A DNA stretch of 64,000 bases from Devosia sp. Root436. Its GTDB lineage: Bacteria > Pseudomonadota > Alphaproteobacteria > Rhizobiales > Devosiaceae. Numbering within the stretch: the first letter of the stretch is position 1; every line of letters begins with the position of its first letter. Where the stretch lies: assembly GCF_001426345.1 (NCBI RefSeq), contig NZ_LMEM01000009.1, positions 124,001-188,000 on the forward strand, given 5' to 3'. Positions 10,087 through 20,901 of this stretch are shown here, in pieces. Under the pieces are notes generated by a model that saw nothing but the letters and a program-made list of their open reading frames with translations, was not told where the DNA came from and searched no databases. The position numbers and the translations under genes were made by a program.

Positions 10087-10191
10087 CTAGAGCCGTTCAA
10101 CGTTTCCTTGAAACGCTGAACGATCTCTAAGTCTTTGTATTGTCGCGTTTTCGAACCGGAAAAGTGCTATCCACCTTTCCTGAAAACGCTC
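10087..10191. repeat. palindromic intergenic repeat upstream of prmA
   Basis: CGTTCAACGTTT at 10094-10105 pairs with AAACGCTGAACG at 10111-10122 around a 5-nt loop with a single G-T pair. It is followed by GTCGCGTTTTCGAACCGGAAAAG and a CCTGAAAACGCTC end. This arrangement is a very common non-coding repeat in Rhizobium, Mesorhizobium and relatives, as I remember it. It lies between the divergent ABM gene and prmA and leaves only about 25 bp before prmA, so it may contribute to that gene's leader. Confidence 0.7.
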
Positions 10192-10216
10192 CAGGCTCGG
10201 AACAAAGGAATTTGCC

Positions 10217-11089
10217 ATGGCTGTGGACCAGCTCTCTTCCATTCCGCTCACCAAGGACCAGGCCTATGCGCTGGTCGATGCCGTGATGGAACGCGACGAC
10301 CTGGCGCTGACCGCCTCGGCGCATGAAAATGAAGAGACCGGCGAATGGATTTTCGAGGCGACCTGCGACAGCCCACCCGATGTCGACTCCTTTGTCGAGC
10401 TCGCCCGGCAAACCCTTGGTGGCGCCGTGGAATTTTCGGTGGCGCCGATCGACCCGGAGATCAACTGGGTGGCCAAATCGCTGGAGGGCCTGGCTCCGGT
10501 CATTGCGGGGGGATTCTACGTCTATGGCAGCCACGAGACCGGGCCGGTTCCGGGCGGGCTGACGCCGATGAAAATCGATGCAGCCCAGGCCTTTGGCACC
10601 GGCCACCACGAAACCACGACCGGGTGTCTCGAAGCCATCGACAAGGTGCTGAAGCGCAAGCGGCCGCGCTACATGATCGATGTCGGCACCGGGACCGGGG
10701 TGCTGGCCATCGCGCTGGCCAAGCGGACGCGGACAACGGTCATCGCCAGCGATATCGACCCGGTTTCGGTGACCACCACGATCGACAATGCCGCGCAGAA
10801 CGGGGTGGGCAAGCACATCATCGCGCTTGAGGCGACGGGCGTAAACCACCCGACCATAACGCAGAATTCGCCTTACGACCTCATCGTCGCCAATATCTTG
10901 GCGGGTCCACTGATGGCGCTGGCGCCGTCCATCGGCCGCATTGCCGGCAAGGGCGCGACAGTGATCCTGTCGGGAATTCTGGAGCATCAGGCGCGCGGCG
11001 TCATCAATGCCTATGCCCGCCAGGGCATGGTGCTGAACCAGAAATTGCAGCGCAAGGACTGGACCACGCTAATCCTCGAAATGCCGTAG
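10217..11089 (+). CDS. prmA: 50S ribosomal protein L11 methyltransferase
   Basis: A 290-residue class I SAM methyltransferase. The AdoMet loop is MIDVGTGTGVLAIALAKR, the following acidic strand is VIASDIDPVS, and the catalytic-region motif is DLIVANILAGPL. The stretch QAFGTGHHETT before the SAM domain is diagnostic for PrmA, which trimethylates ribosomal protein L11. The N-terminal 90 residues are the L11-recognition domain, slightly degenerate compared with E. coli. Length fits the family. It stands alone downstream of a repeat element. Confidence 0.93.
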   Translation: MAVDQLSSIPLTKDQAYALVDAVMERDDLALTASAHENEETGEWIFEATCDSPPDVDSFVELARQTLGGAVEFSVAPIDPEINWVAKSLEGLAPVIAGGFYVYGSHETGPVPGGLTPMKIDAAQAFGTGHHETTTGCLEAIDKVLKRKRPRYMIDVGTGTGVLAIALAKRTRTTVIASDIDPVSVTTTIDNAAQNGVGKHIIALEATGVNHPTITQNSPYDLIVANILAGPLMALAPSIGRIAGKGATVILSGILEHQARGVINAYARQGMVLNQKLQRKDWTTLILEMP

Positions 11090-11201
11090 CGCGAAGGCCG
11101 AATTGGTTAGCAGACTGTTAGCGTTTGACGAAGGCGGCGCGTAAATCGCGAGGGGCGGCACCGAAGCCCTGCAGGGATGTCTGAGGGCATCCCGGAAAAG
11201 C

Positions 11202-11228
11202 AAAATCCCCGAAGCGGGCTCCGGGGAT
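11202..11228 (-). terminator. Rho-independent terminator of the 43-aa gene
   Basis: Read on the minus strand, ATCCCCG and CGGGGAT form a stem around a GC-rich loop and are followed by TTTTG. It sits 30 bp past the stop of the small gene at 11259 and faces the end of prmA. Confidence 0.75.
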
Positions 11229-11258
11229 CGACAGATCGTCAGCAGTAAACTGCAGCGC

Positions 11259-11390
11259 TTATGGGCGCTTGGTGAATGCGCCGATCAGCTGATGCTGCAT
11301 GCGATAGCTGACCTGGCGGCTCGATTCACGGCCGCGGGCGTCGATGACGGATCCCAGGGCCTTGCGGAAATCGTTCTTGCTCTCGGTCAT
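11259..11390 (-). CDS. small basic protein, 43 aa
   Basis: A 43-codon frame beginning MTESKNDFRKALGSVIDARG and ending FTKRP. The ATG is preceded by GGAGACTGAA, a good ribosome-binding site at the right distance, and the stop is followed by a strong terminator; together these support a real gene. The product is basic (7 Arg, 4 Lys) and probably helical; a nucleic-acid or membrane-surface role is possible but unproven. A second small basic gene on the same strand lies about 120 bp upstream, at 11513. Confidence 0.65.
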   Translation of the reverse strand: MTESKNDFRKALGSVIDARGRESSRQVSYRMQHQLIGAFTKRP

Positions 11391-11512
11391 TTCAGTCTCC
11401 ATGCACTTGCGACGAGGGTCTGTTGCCTTTCGTCGAATGCTATCTAGGCGCTTGCGTAAGGTTTGGTTAGGCCTCTGCGGTCAGACCAGCCCTGCAAGAC
11501 TCGCAAGTCCCG

Positions 11513-11647
11513 TTACCGCTTCGTTAATTTGCTGTTCAGCTTGCCGTATTCGCGCTCGTAGCGCGCGACATACTCGCGGGCCTGCCGCTCGCGGCCGGCG
11601 ACCAGCGCGTCAAAAGCCCGCGTAAGGAAATTCTTGTCCTGTGCCAT
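11513..11647 (-). CDS. small basic protein, 44 aa
   Basis: A 44-residue protein, MAQDKNFLTRAFDALVAGRE then RQAREYVARYEREYGKLNSK. I chose the ATG at 11647 because AAGGAGAG lies 6 bp before it; the open frame extends further but without a ribosome site. It reads as one amphipathic basic helix with regularly spaced Arg/Glu, the layout of many stress-related small alphaproteobacterial proteins. I cannot name a family. It is divergent from the aminopeptidase gene 110 bp away, so both probably use this gap for promoters. Confidence 0.65.
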   Translation of the reverse strand: MAQDKNFLTRAFDALVAGRERQAREYVARYEREYGKLNSKLTKR

Positions 11648-11757
11648 CTTCGCTCTCCTTGTTTCTGCAACTAAGTTGGGGAGCGGGCGGCGATTTGCCA
11701 TAGCCCGATACCACACGCCAGCCATGACCGGAGCGCAATCCGGCCCGAGGAGCCGCC

Positions 11758-13581
11758 ATGACCGCCCAGAGCTTTCCCCCCGCCGTATTCCAGAGCTTCG
11801 ACGAGAAGTCCGACCGGAAGACGGTGGCGCCGCGCCTCACTGCCTTGCGGGCCGCCATGGCGAAGGCGGGGGTCGATGCGTTCCTGATCCCGCGCGCCGA
11901 TGCGCATCGCGGCGAGTCGGTGCCCCCAGGCGACGCGCGGCTGGCCTATGTCACCGGCTTCACCGGCTCGGCCGGCCTGGCGGTGGTGGGTCCACGCAAG
12001 GCGGCTCTGTTCGTCGACAGCCGCTACACCCTGCAGGCGCCGGCCCAGACCGACACCGGCAAGGTCAAAGTGGTACAGACCGACCGTGGCGGCATGAACG
12101 AAACCGCCAGGACCGTCATCCCCAAGGGCGGAAAGCTGACCTATGACCCCTGGCTGCACACACCGGGCGAAGTGCGCGAAATGACGAAGCTGCTGGCGGG
12201 CCACGCGACGCTGGTGCCCAGCCCCAACCTGGTCGATGCCATCTGGCCTGACCGGCCCGGTGCCCCGGTGAGCCAGATCGAGTTTTTGGGGCATAACCGC
12301 GCCGGCCGGACTGCGCCGGACAAGATTGCCGAAATTCAGCATTCCATTGCCGCCGACCATGCCGATGCCGTGGTGCTGACGCTGCCGGAATCGATCTGCT
12401 GGCTGCTCAACATGCGCGGGCGCGACGTGCCCAATACGCCCTTCGTACTCGGCTTTGCCATCCTGCCCAAAAAGGGCCAGCCGACGCTCTATCTCGATCC
12501 GGCCAAGATCACCGATGAGTTGAAGGCGGCTCTGGCGGGCGTGGCGCGGGTGGCGAGCCGCAAGGCATTCCCTGCGGCGCTGGCCCGACTGGGCAAGGCC
12601 GGCAAGGCGGTGCTGGTCGATCCGGCCAGCGCGCCCGAAGCCATCGTCGCGGCGCTCAGGGATGCCGGGGCCAGGCTGGTGGAAAAGCGCGACCCGGTGC
12701 TGCTGCCCAAATCGCGCAAGAACCAGGCCGAGCTGTCCGGCATGCGCGAGGCGCATGCACTCGACGGGGTGGCTCTCGCAAAGTTCCTCGCCTGGTTCGA
12801 CGATGCGGCGCCCAGAGGCGGGCTGACCGAAATCGGCATCGTCACGGCGCTCGAAGCCTTCCGCCGCGAGGAGGAGACCTGTGTCGATGCCAGCTTCGAT
12901 ACCATTTCGGGCGCCGGCCCCAATGGCGCCATTGTGCATTACCGGGTGACCGGCAAGACCGACCGCAAGCTCGCCCCCGGCGAACTGATGCTGGTCGATA
13001 GCGGGGCACAATACCTCTCGGGCACGACCGACATCACCCGCACCCTCAGCACCGGTAAACCCAGCGACGAGGAACGCGACCGCTATACCCGCGTGCTCAA
13101 GGGCATGATCGCTATTTCCATGGCGCGCTTCCCCAAGGGCACGACCGGCGGCCAGATCGATATTCTGGCGCGGCAATTCCTGTGGCAGGCGGGCGTGACC
13201 TACAATCACGGCACCGGACACGGCGTTGGCGCGTATCTGGGCGTACACGAGGGGCCGGTGGGGATTTCATCGCGCTACACGGCGCCGTTCGAGGTGGGCA
13301 ACATCATCTCCAACGAGCCGGGCTACTACAAGACCGGCGCCTATGGCATCCGCATCGAAAACCTGATCACCGTGGTCGAAAGCGCCGAATTCCCTGGCTA
13401 TCTCGAATTCGAGACGCTGACCCTGGCGCCCATCGACAAAAGGCTGATCCGCAAGTCGCTGCTGTCGGAAGCGGAGCGGGCCTGGCTCGATGGCTATCAT
13501 CACCGGGTATGGAAAGAGATCGGGCCGCTGGTGAAGGGCAAGGTCAAGGACTGGCTGAAGGAGGCGACGGGGGCATTGTAG
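11758..13581 (+). CDS. M24B aminopeptidase P family protein (Xaa-Pro aminopeptidase)
   Basis: A 607-residue protein of the long, three-domain aminopeptidase P type seen in eukaryotic XPNPEP1 and many alphaproteobacteria. Two creatinase-like N-terminal domains (about 15-320) precede the pita-bread catalytic domain. Metal ligands are in place: LMLVDSGAQYLSGTTDITRT (two Asp), TYNHGTGHGVGAYLGVHEGP (His) and NEPGYYKTGAYGIRIEN (Glu). It removes N-terminal residues next to proline in the cytosol. The ATG follows GAGGAGCC. A palindromic repeat follows immediately after the stop. Confidence 0.92.
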   Translation: MTAQSFPPAVFQSFDEKSDRKTVAPRLTALRAAMAKAGVDAFLIPRADAHRGESVPPGDARLAYVTGFTGSAGLAVVGPRKAALFVDSRYTLQAPAQTDTGKVKVVQTDRGGMNETARTVIPKGGKLTYDPWLHTPGEVREMTKLLAGHATLVPSPNLVDAIWPDRPGAPVSQIEFLGHNRAGRTAPDKIAEIQHSIAADHADAVVLTLPESICWLLNMRGRDVPNTPFVLGFAILPKKGQPTLYLDPAKITDELKAALAGVARVASRKAFPAALARLGKAGKAVLVDPASAPEAIVAALRDAGARLVEKRDPVLLPKSRKNQAELSGMREAHALDGVALAKFLAWFDDAAPRGGLTEIGIVTALEAFRREEETCVDASFDTISGAGPNGAIVHYRVTGKTDRKLAPGELMLVDSGAQYLSGTTDITRTLSTGKPSDEERDRYTRVLKGMIAISMARFPKGTTGGQIDILARQFLWQAGVTYNHGTGHGVGAYLGVHEGPVGISSRYTAPFEVGNIISNEPGYYKTGAYGIRIENLITVVESAEFPGYLEFETLTLAPIDKRLIRKSLLSEAERAWLDGYHHRVWKEIGPLVKGKVKDWLKEATGAL

Positions 13582-13587
13582 GCTCTT

Positions 13588-13715
13588 CACCTCTCCCTTG
13601 GGGGAGAGGTCGACCCGTCTTCGGGTCGGGTGAGGGGGCCTTACCCTTGCACCTCAGCCAGAAAAGGCCCCCTCACCCGGCGCTGCGCGCCGACCTATCC
13701 CCCAAAGGGAGAGGT
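13588..13715. repeat. inverted repeat element, CTCTCCC family, copy 1
   Basis: The ends CTCTCCCTTGGGGGAGAGG and CTATCCCCCAAAGGGAGAGG are hairpins in themselves, and the inner GGGTGAGGGGGCC pairs with GGCCCCCTCACCC. Four related copies lie in this window, always between genes. Confidence 0.8.
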
Positions 13716-13725
13716 TAAGGAGCCC

Positions 13726-14190
13726 TCAATACCCCGCCGCCGCCTCGGCGAAAATCTCGCTGAGCCGGTATTCATTGTCCGGATTGGTGGAGACCACATC
13801 GTCGATCTTCCAGCCGCCATCCTCCAGCACCAGGTCGTAGCTCAGGGCACGCGGCTCGCCGAAATTGCGGAAGGTGACGTCGACCGAGGCATAGTCGCCG
13901 GCAATGCCGGGGGTGCCGATATCAAGTTCGGTGATGTCGTAGTCCTGGCCGTCGATATAGGGATCGAAGCTGATGGCGCCCATTTCGCCCTCGCCGGCCA
14001 GTTCCACATCATTGTCATAGAGCGCCTGCAGCGCCCGCGAGCGGAACTGGCTTTCGTCCTCGGAGAACGTGCCGCTGAAATAGGGTTCATAGAAGGCTTC
14101 GAGCAGCGCCTGCGGCGTCTCGTAGGGCTGGGCGGCGGCAAGGCCGGTCAGGGCCAGGAACAGGCTGGTGGCGAGGGCGGCGAGCCGCAT
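13726..14190 (-). CDS. DUF3828 domain protein, secreted
   Basis: A 154-residue protein with a signal peptide (MRLAALATSLFLALTGLAAA) and a DUF3828-like body: LEAFYEPYFSG near the start, GAISFDPYIDGQDYDITEL in the middle and LVLEDGGWKIDDVVS near the end. This NTF2-like fold is common in periplasmic proteins of unknown job. The start ATG is chosen for the signal peptide. Its start lies only 14 bp after the stop of the larger secreted gene upstream, so the two are probably one transcript. Confidence 0.78.
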   Translation of the reverse strand: MRLAALATSLFLALTGLAAAQPYETPQALLEAFYEPYFSGTFSEDESQFRSRALQALYDNDVELAGEGEMGAISFDPYIDGQDYDITELDIGTPGIAGDYASVDVTFRNFGEPRALSYDLVLEDGGWKIDDVVSTNPDNEYRLSEIFAEAAAGY

Positions 14191-14204
14191 GGATATCTCC
14201 GGGG

Positions 14205-15491
14205 TCAATTGAACCAAAGGGCAAAGCCGGGCCAGTTTTCGCCGAAGACGCGGTTGGCGTCGGCAAAGGCCTGGGCATCGGCAATGGGGCCTTCCTTGAT
14301 ATAGGGCAGCGCGCCAAGGCCGGTGAACAGCATGACCAGGTCGGTCTCGGTGGCGGTATCGAAATAGGCCTTGAGATCGAAACCCTGCTTGAAGCGCCAA
14401 TGCGGCAGCAGCAATTCGCCGGTTAGGATCCGGTCGAGCGTATCGAGCGTCGCCAGCCAGGCATCGACGGTCTCCTGCGTCACCGGCGTATCGGGCACCA
14501 GCGAGGTCTGCTGCGGGCCGGGCACCAGTTCGTGATCGTCGTCGGTTTCGGCCAGGATCATCTCCCAGTTCTTGCGCGACAGGGCGGTGATGGAGAGGAG
14601 GCGTTCGCGCACCCCGGCCAGTCGCGCCGCATCGGTCACCGGGAAATCCACGGTGTGGATGGCCGCGACGATATCGGCGATGAAGGTGTCGCTGTCGGGG
14701 TCCATGAACAGGGTGCCGCCGCGCGAATAATCCTGCATCGGCAGGCCGGCCTCGGGGAAGACCCGGTGCAGATAGGCGTCGTAGAATTGCGAGAAATCAT
14801 GCGCCAGCAGCAGCTCGGCCGGGGTCGAGATAATGGTGCTGTAGCCGGCCAGCCAGATGGCGTCGGCATTGTCGAAGCCGATAGTCAGGTCGGGCGCGGC
14901 GGCCTCGGGCGGGGTCTTGTTCTTGCCTGATGGAGGCGGGCCGTCCGGCGCGGGAATGTCGGTGAATTCGCCGAGCGGAACGAGCAGCGAGGCCAGCGTT
15001 TCGCCCGCCTCGACAGTGCCATTGCCGTCGAGGTCGATGCGCACCTTGAGCGGATCGATGGGAATGACGAAATCGGTACCCACTTCGGCCATCTGGAAAT
15101 GGCCGGCGGCCACATCGAGCGTGCTGGCGAAATCCTCGAGAATGGCCACCAGGCCATCATAGGTCAGCGGCTCCGGATCGGGATTGGCCGGGCGCGCCGG
15201 GGCATCGATGCCCATGCCGAACAGCATGGCCATGGCCGGCGAATTGGGCGCCGTCGCGCCATGGCGATAGAGCGCCTGCGCGGTGCGCTCATAGGCGGTG
15301 ACCAGATCGAGCATGCCCAGCGCGAAACAGGCATCGGTGTGATATTCGTCGCAACGCTGCAGGGCCAGGTCGCCGATTTCGGCCAGCGTGCCATCATAGA
15401 GGCGCTGGGCGAGCTGGTCGCCGACCTCGGTGGCCGAGGTAGCGCCCGGCAGCAGCAGGGCGGCCATGGCCGCAACAGTCAGTCCCCTCAT
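14205..15491 (-). CDS. secreted hypothetical protein with an EF-hand-like loop
   Basis: A 428-residue protein with a signal peptide (MRGLTVAAMAALLLPGATSA). I do not recognise a family. It contains one canonical calcium-binding loop, DLDGNGTVEAGE at residues 153-164, with Asp153, Asp155, Asn157 and Glu164 at the expected places. Two Cys (47 and 55) could form a disulfide in the periplasm. The rest is helical and Ala/Leu-rich, with HLHRVFPEAGLP-like and MDPDSDTFIAD stretches. It is 11 bp from the ligA stop and 14 bp from the DUF3828 gene, so it may be the end of the ligA transcript. Confidence 0.75.
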   Translation of the reverse strand: MRGLTVAAMAALLLPGATSATEVGDQLAQRLYDGTLAEIGDLALQRCDEYHTDACFALGMLDLVTAYERTAQALYRHGATAPNSPAMAMLFGMGIDAPARPANPDPEPLTYDGLVAILEDFASTLDVAAGHFQMAEVGTDFVIPIDPLKVRIDLDGNGTVEAGETLASLLVPLGEFTDIPAPDGPPPSGKNKTPPEAAAPDLTIGFDNADAIWLAGYSTIISTPAELLLAHDFSQFYDAYLHRVFPEAGLPMQDYSRGGTLFMDPDSDTFIADIVAAIHTVDFPVTDAARLAGVRERLLSITALSRKNWEMILAETDDDHELVPGPQQTSLVPDTPVTQETVDAWLATLDTLDRILTGELLLPHWRFKQGFDLKAYFDTATETDLVMLFTGLGALPYIKEGPIADAQAFADANRVFGENWPGFALWFN

Positions 15492-15502
15492 CGCGCTCTC
15501 CC

Positions 15503-17719
<2,217 letters not shown>

Positions 17720-17746
17720 CTAACACTCACTTCGTTCGGTCCACCG

Positions 17747-17895
17747 TTCCCTCTCCCCTTGAGGGAGAGGGATAGAAAATCCTCGTTCAGAGGATTTTCG
17801 AGGGTGAGGGGTGCTGCGCCAGCCCATGCCAGACGCAAGCAAGAAACCCCTCATCCGCCCTTCGGGCACCTTCTCCCTCAAGGGGAGAAGGGAAG
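17747..17895. repeat. inverted repeat element, CTCTCCC family, copy 2
   Basis: Located between recN and ligA. The outer arms TTCCCTCTCCCCTT and AAGGGGAGAAGGGAA pair almost perfectly over about 150 bp. An inner hairpin, AAAATCCTC ... GAGGATTTT, is perfect. The recN stop is at 17899, so the element ends 4 bp downstream of recN and could protect or end its mRNA. Confidence 0.85.
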
Positions 17896-17898
17896 AAG

Positions 17899-19569
17899 TC
17901 AATGAACCTCGCTCAGCAATTTGCTCGCCGCCGCCCGCGCCTCGTCCGTCACCTTCGCTCCGGCCAGCATGCGGGCGACCTCCTCCTGCCGGGCCGTCGC
18001 GTCCAGCGGCTTGACATGGGTGCGCATGAAAGCCCCCTCCTTCACCGACTGCTTTTCGATCAGCAGGTGCCGCTGCGCCCGTGCGGCCACCTGCGGCGCG
18101 TGGGTAACGGCGAGCACCTGCACCTTGCCGGCCAGCCGCGACAGCCGGCGGCCAATGGCGTCGGCCACGGCGCCACCGACACCGGTGTCGATTTCGTCGA
18201 AGATCAGCACCGGGGCCGAGCCGGACGCGGCCAGCACCACCTTGAGGGCGAGCAGGAACCGGCTGAGTTCGCCGCCCGACGCCACCTTGAGCAGCGGACC
18301 GGCGGCCGTGCCCGGATTGGTCTGCACGTGAAAGGCGATCTGGTCGAAGCCGGAGGCGGCAATGCGCGCCTCATCGACCTGGTGATCGACGATGAACCGG
18401 GCCGCGCCCAGCTTGAGATCGGGCAGTTCCACGCCGACCGCCTTGCCCAGCGCCGCGGCCGCCTTGCCGCGGCCGGCGCTCAGCGTCCCGGCCAGCTTGC
18501 GATAGGTCTCCAGCGCCTTGGCCTCTGCCGCTTCGAGCGCGACGAGGCGGGTTTCCCCGCTTTGCAATGTGTCGAGATCGGCACTGTATTTGGCCAGCAC
18601 GTCGGCCAGGCCGTCGCAACTGGTCTGGTGCTTGCGGGCAGCGGCGCGCAGGGCGAACAGGCGTTCCTCGACACCCTCCAGCTCGGCCGGATCATAGGCC
18701 ATTTCGCGCTTGAGGTCTTCGAGCGCTTCGCTGGTGCGATCGAGCGCCCCCAGCGAGGCGTCGAGCGTATCGACGATGGGCTGGAACAGGGTCGAGCCGC
18801 CGTCGATCTTGCGCATCAGCCGGCGCATCAGGCTGGCCAGCGCCGGCGCGGGCGCCGCGGGGCCATTGAGCATGTCGTCGATCTCAGTGACATCGGACGC
18901 GGCGCGCTCGACCTGCTGCAGATGCTGGCGGCGCTCGGCAAGTTCCTCTTCCTCGCCGGCCACGGGCTTGAGCCTCGACAGCTCTTCCACCGTGTGGCGG
19001 GCATAGTCCTCGGCGGCCAGCGCCTGCGCCACCAGCGCCTTCTGCGCGGCCACGGCATCCTGCGCGTCGCTGAGGTCCTGCCAGGCATCGCCGACCTTGG
19101 CGGCAGCCGCTTCCAGCTCGCCAAAGGCATCGAGCGCGGCGCGGTGGGTGGCGACATCGACCAAAGCCCGGTCATCGTGCTGGCCGTGGATTTCGACGAT
19201 CTGGCTGCCCACCTTTTGCAGCAGGGCGGCGGAAACCGGTTGGTCGTTGATGAAGGCGCGGGTGCGGCCATCGGCAAACTGCACGCGGCGCAGGATCACG
19301 TCCTCATCATCAGGGATGGCATTGTCGCGCAGGGCAGCGCGGGCGGGGTGGTCGGCGGCCAGCTGCAGCACGGCGACCACCTGGCCGCTCTCCTGCCCGC
19401 TGCGCACCAGCGAGGCGTCGCCCCTGCCCCCCAGCGCCAGCGTCAGCGCATCGAGCAGGATGGACTTGCCGGCGCCGGTCTCGCCGGTAAGCACCGTCAT
19501 ACCGCCATCGAGCGCCAGGTCGAGCTGGTCGATGAGAACAATATTGCGAACCGAAAGCGCGTTCAGCAT
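17899..19569 (-). CDS. recN: DNA repair protein RecN
   Basis: A 556-residue SMC-like ATPase. Walker A is GETGAGKS (29-36), the coiled-coil arms run from about 150 to 370, and the ABC signature (ASGGELSRFLLALK) and Walker B (PVLIFDEIDTGVGG) are in the C-terminal lobe, with LAVTHAPQVAA after it. RecN works in double-strand break repair with RecA. I chose MLNALSVRNIVLID as the start because it begins the conserved first strand; the frame runs 15 codons further. The order bamD-recN-ligA is the usual one in Hyphomicrobiales. Confidence 0.95.
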   Translation of the reverse strand: MLNALSVRNIVLIDQLDLALDGGMTVLTGETGAGKSILLDALTLALGGRGDASLVRSGQESGQVVAVLQLAADHPARAALRDNAIPDDEDVILRRVQFADGRTRAFINDQPVSAALLQKVGSQIVEIHGQHDDRALVDVATHRAALDAFGELEAAAAKVGDAWQDLSDAQDAVAAQKALVAQALAAEDYARHTVEELSRLKPVAGEEEELAERRQHLQQVERAASDVTEIDDMLNGPAAPAPALASLMRRLMRKIDGGSTLFQPIVDTLDASLGALDRTSEALEDLKREMAYDPAELEGVEERLFALRAAARKHQTSCDGLADVLAKYSADLDTLQSGETRLVALEAAEAKALETYRKLAGTLSAGRGKAAAALGKAVGVELPDLKLGAARFIVDHQVDEARIAASGFDQIAFHVQTNPGTAAGPLLKVASGGELSRFLLALKVVLAASGSAPVLIFDEIDTGVGGAVADAIGRRLSRLAGKVQVLAVTHAPQVAARAQRHLLIEKQSVKEGAFMRTHVKPLDATARQEEVARMLAGAKVTDEARAAASKLLSEVH

Positions 19570-19631
19570 GCGCGGACTATTCCCGGACTCGTGCACAGGG
19601 CGCGTGCATTTCACGCCAGTCTACTACCACC

Positions 19632-19700
19632 ACGTCATTCCCGCGAAAGCGGGAATCCCCCTTTCGCACAGGAAGGGAGATTCCCGTTTGCACGGGAATG
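19632..19700. repeat. palindromic repeat, CATTCCCGCGAAAGCGGGAAT family
   Basis: TTCCCGC and GCGGGAA form a tight hairpin with a GAAA loop at 19638-19655; a second one follows (ATTCCCGT ... ACGGGAAT). It lies in the 402-bp gap between recN and bamD, which also holds the element at 19785. A short related copy is at 44945. Confidence 0.75.
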
Positions 19701-19784
19701 GCGCCGGAACGCATATTAGCAAACCGGAACAAACTGGCAACAGATTTGAAGATGATTGTTTTTCGAGGGGTGTCGGGAGCGCTT

Positions 19785-19937
19785 TCCCTTCTCCTCTTGA
19801 GGGAGAAGGTGCCCGAGGGGCGGATGAGGGGTGTCGAGCTATCGCCGCGCATTGAAGCATGGGAGGGCGCAGCACCCCACACCCGGTTCTTCCGCTGAAC
19901 GCGGAAGAACCGCCCTCTCCCTCAAGGGGAGAGGGGC
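19785..19937. repeat. inverted repeat element, CTCTCCC family, copy 3
   Basis: Outer arms CCCTTCTCCTCTTGAGGGAG and CTCCCTCAAGGGGAGAGGG pair across about 150 bp. Between them are GGCGGATGAGGGGTGT and an inner perfect hairpin GGTTCTTCCGC ... GCGGAAGAACC. With the element at 19632 it fills the recN-bamD gap; I see no gene there. Confidence 0.8.
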
Positions 19938-19971
19938 AGCAGGAGGAGGCCATGAGGGGTCTCGAACAAAC

Positions 19972-20808
19972 CTAGTTCCGCAGCCCGGCCATCCAGCTGC
20001 CGTCGTTGACCGCGGGCGCCAGGCCCTGCTTGGCGAGCAGGTCATAGGCTTCCTTGTACCAGGTGCTGGACGGGTAGTTGTGGCCCAGCACGGCGGCGGC
20101 GGTCGCGGCCTCGTTGGTGAGGCCGAGCAGCAGATAGCCCTCGGTCAGGCGGAACAGGGCTTCCTCGACATGGGTCGAGGTCTGCCAGGTTTCCACCACG
20201 ACGCGGAAGCGGTTGATGGCGGCGGTATATTGGCCATTGCCGAGATAGTAGCGGCCGACCGACATTTCCTTGCCGGCGAGCTGGTCATAGGCCACCAGCA
20301 GCTTTTCGCGCGCATCCTCGGCATATTCGGACTTCGGATAGTTGGAAATCACCAGGTTGTAGGTTTCGATCGCATCGGTCGAAAGCTGCTGATCGCGGGT
20401 GATGTCCTTGATCTGGGCGTAGTAGGCATTGCCCTTGAGATAGAGCACATAGGCCGCATCGGGCTTGTTGGCATAGAGCGCCATGTAGCGGTCGGCCGCG
20501 AGAATGGCTTCGTCGAGCTTGCCGCCACGATAATTGGCATAGACCTGCATCAGCTTGGATTTTTCCACCAGCGCATCGCGCGGATGCTGGCGGTCGAGCT
20601 GTTCCAGCGACTTGATGGCCGTAGCGAAATACTGCCGGTCCATATCGTCCAGCGCCTTCTGATACAGCGTGGCGGCCGGAATGATCGGCTCTTCCTTGAG
20701 CTTTTCAGGACCGAACAGGCTGCAGCCGGCGAGAACCGCGGCCAGCAGGGCAACCGTGAGAAACCGGGCGGCCCGGCTGGTGAGACCACCAATAGCGTCA
20801 ACTGTCAC
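19972..20808 (-). CDS. bamD: outer membrane protein assembly factor BamD
   Basis: A 278-residue lipoprotein. The signal peptide ends in the lipobox LAGC, with the lipidated Cys at about residue 29. Five TPR-like helical pairs follow, containing LYQKALDDMDRQYFATAIKS and ETYNLVISNYPKSEYAEDA. BamD is the essential partner of BamA in inserting outer-membrane proteins. The start is GTG; no ATG gives a complete signal peptide. It is between lpxC and recN, as usual in this order. Confidence 0.94.
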   Translation of the reverse strand: MTVDAIGGLTSRAARFLTVALLAAVLAGCSLFGPEKLKEEPIIPAATLYQKALDDMDRQYFATAIKSLEQLDRQHPRDALVEKSKLMQVYANYRGGKLDEAILAADRYMALYANKPDAAYVLYLKGNAYYAQIKDITRDQQLSTDAIETYNLVISNYPKSEYAEDAREKLLVAYDQLAGKEMSVGRYYLGNGQYTAAINRFRVVVETWQTSTHVEEALFRLTEGYLLLGLTNEAATAAAVLGHNYPSSTWYKEAYDLLAKQGLAPAVNDGSWMAGLRN

Positions 20809-20901
20809 GAACTGCCCCGTCCTTATAACGAAAACCGCTTGCCTGCGGCGTAGTTAGCAAATGGATCAAAACTGTGGCACCGCCCGCTGCCCGGTGAGAG
20901 A

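Noticed and set aside
11671..13248. 525-codon minus-strand open frame
   Set aside because: Antisense to the aminopeptidase P gene with its intact metal ligands; composition is shadow-like.
17902..19719. 605-codon plus-strand open frame
   Set aside because: Antisense to recN, whose motifs are all present.
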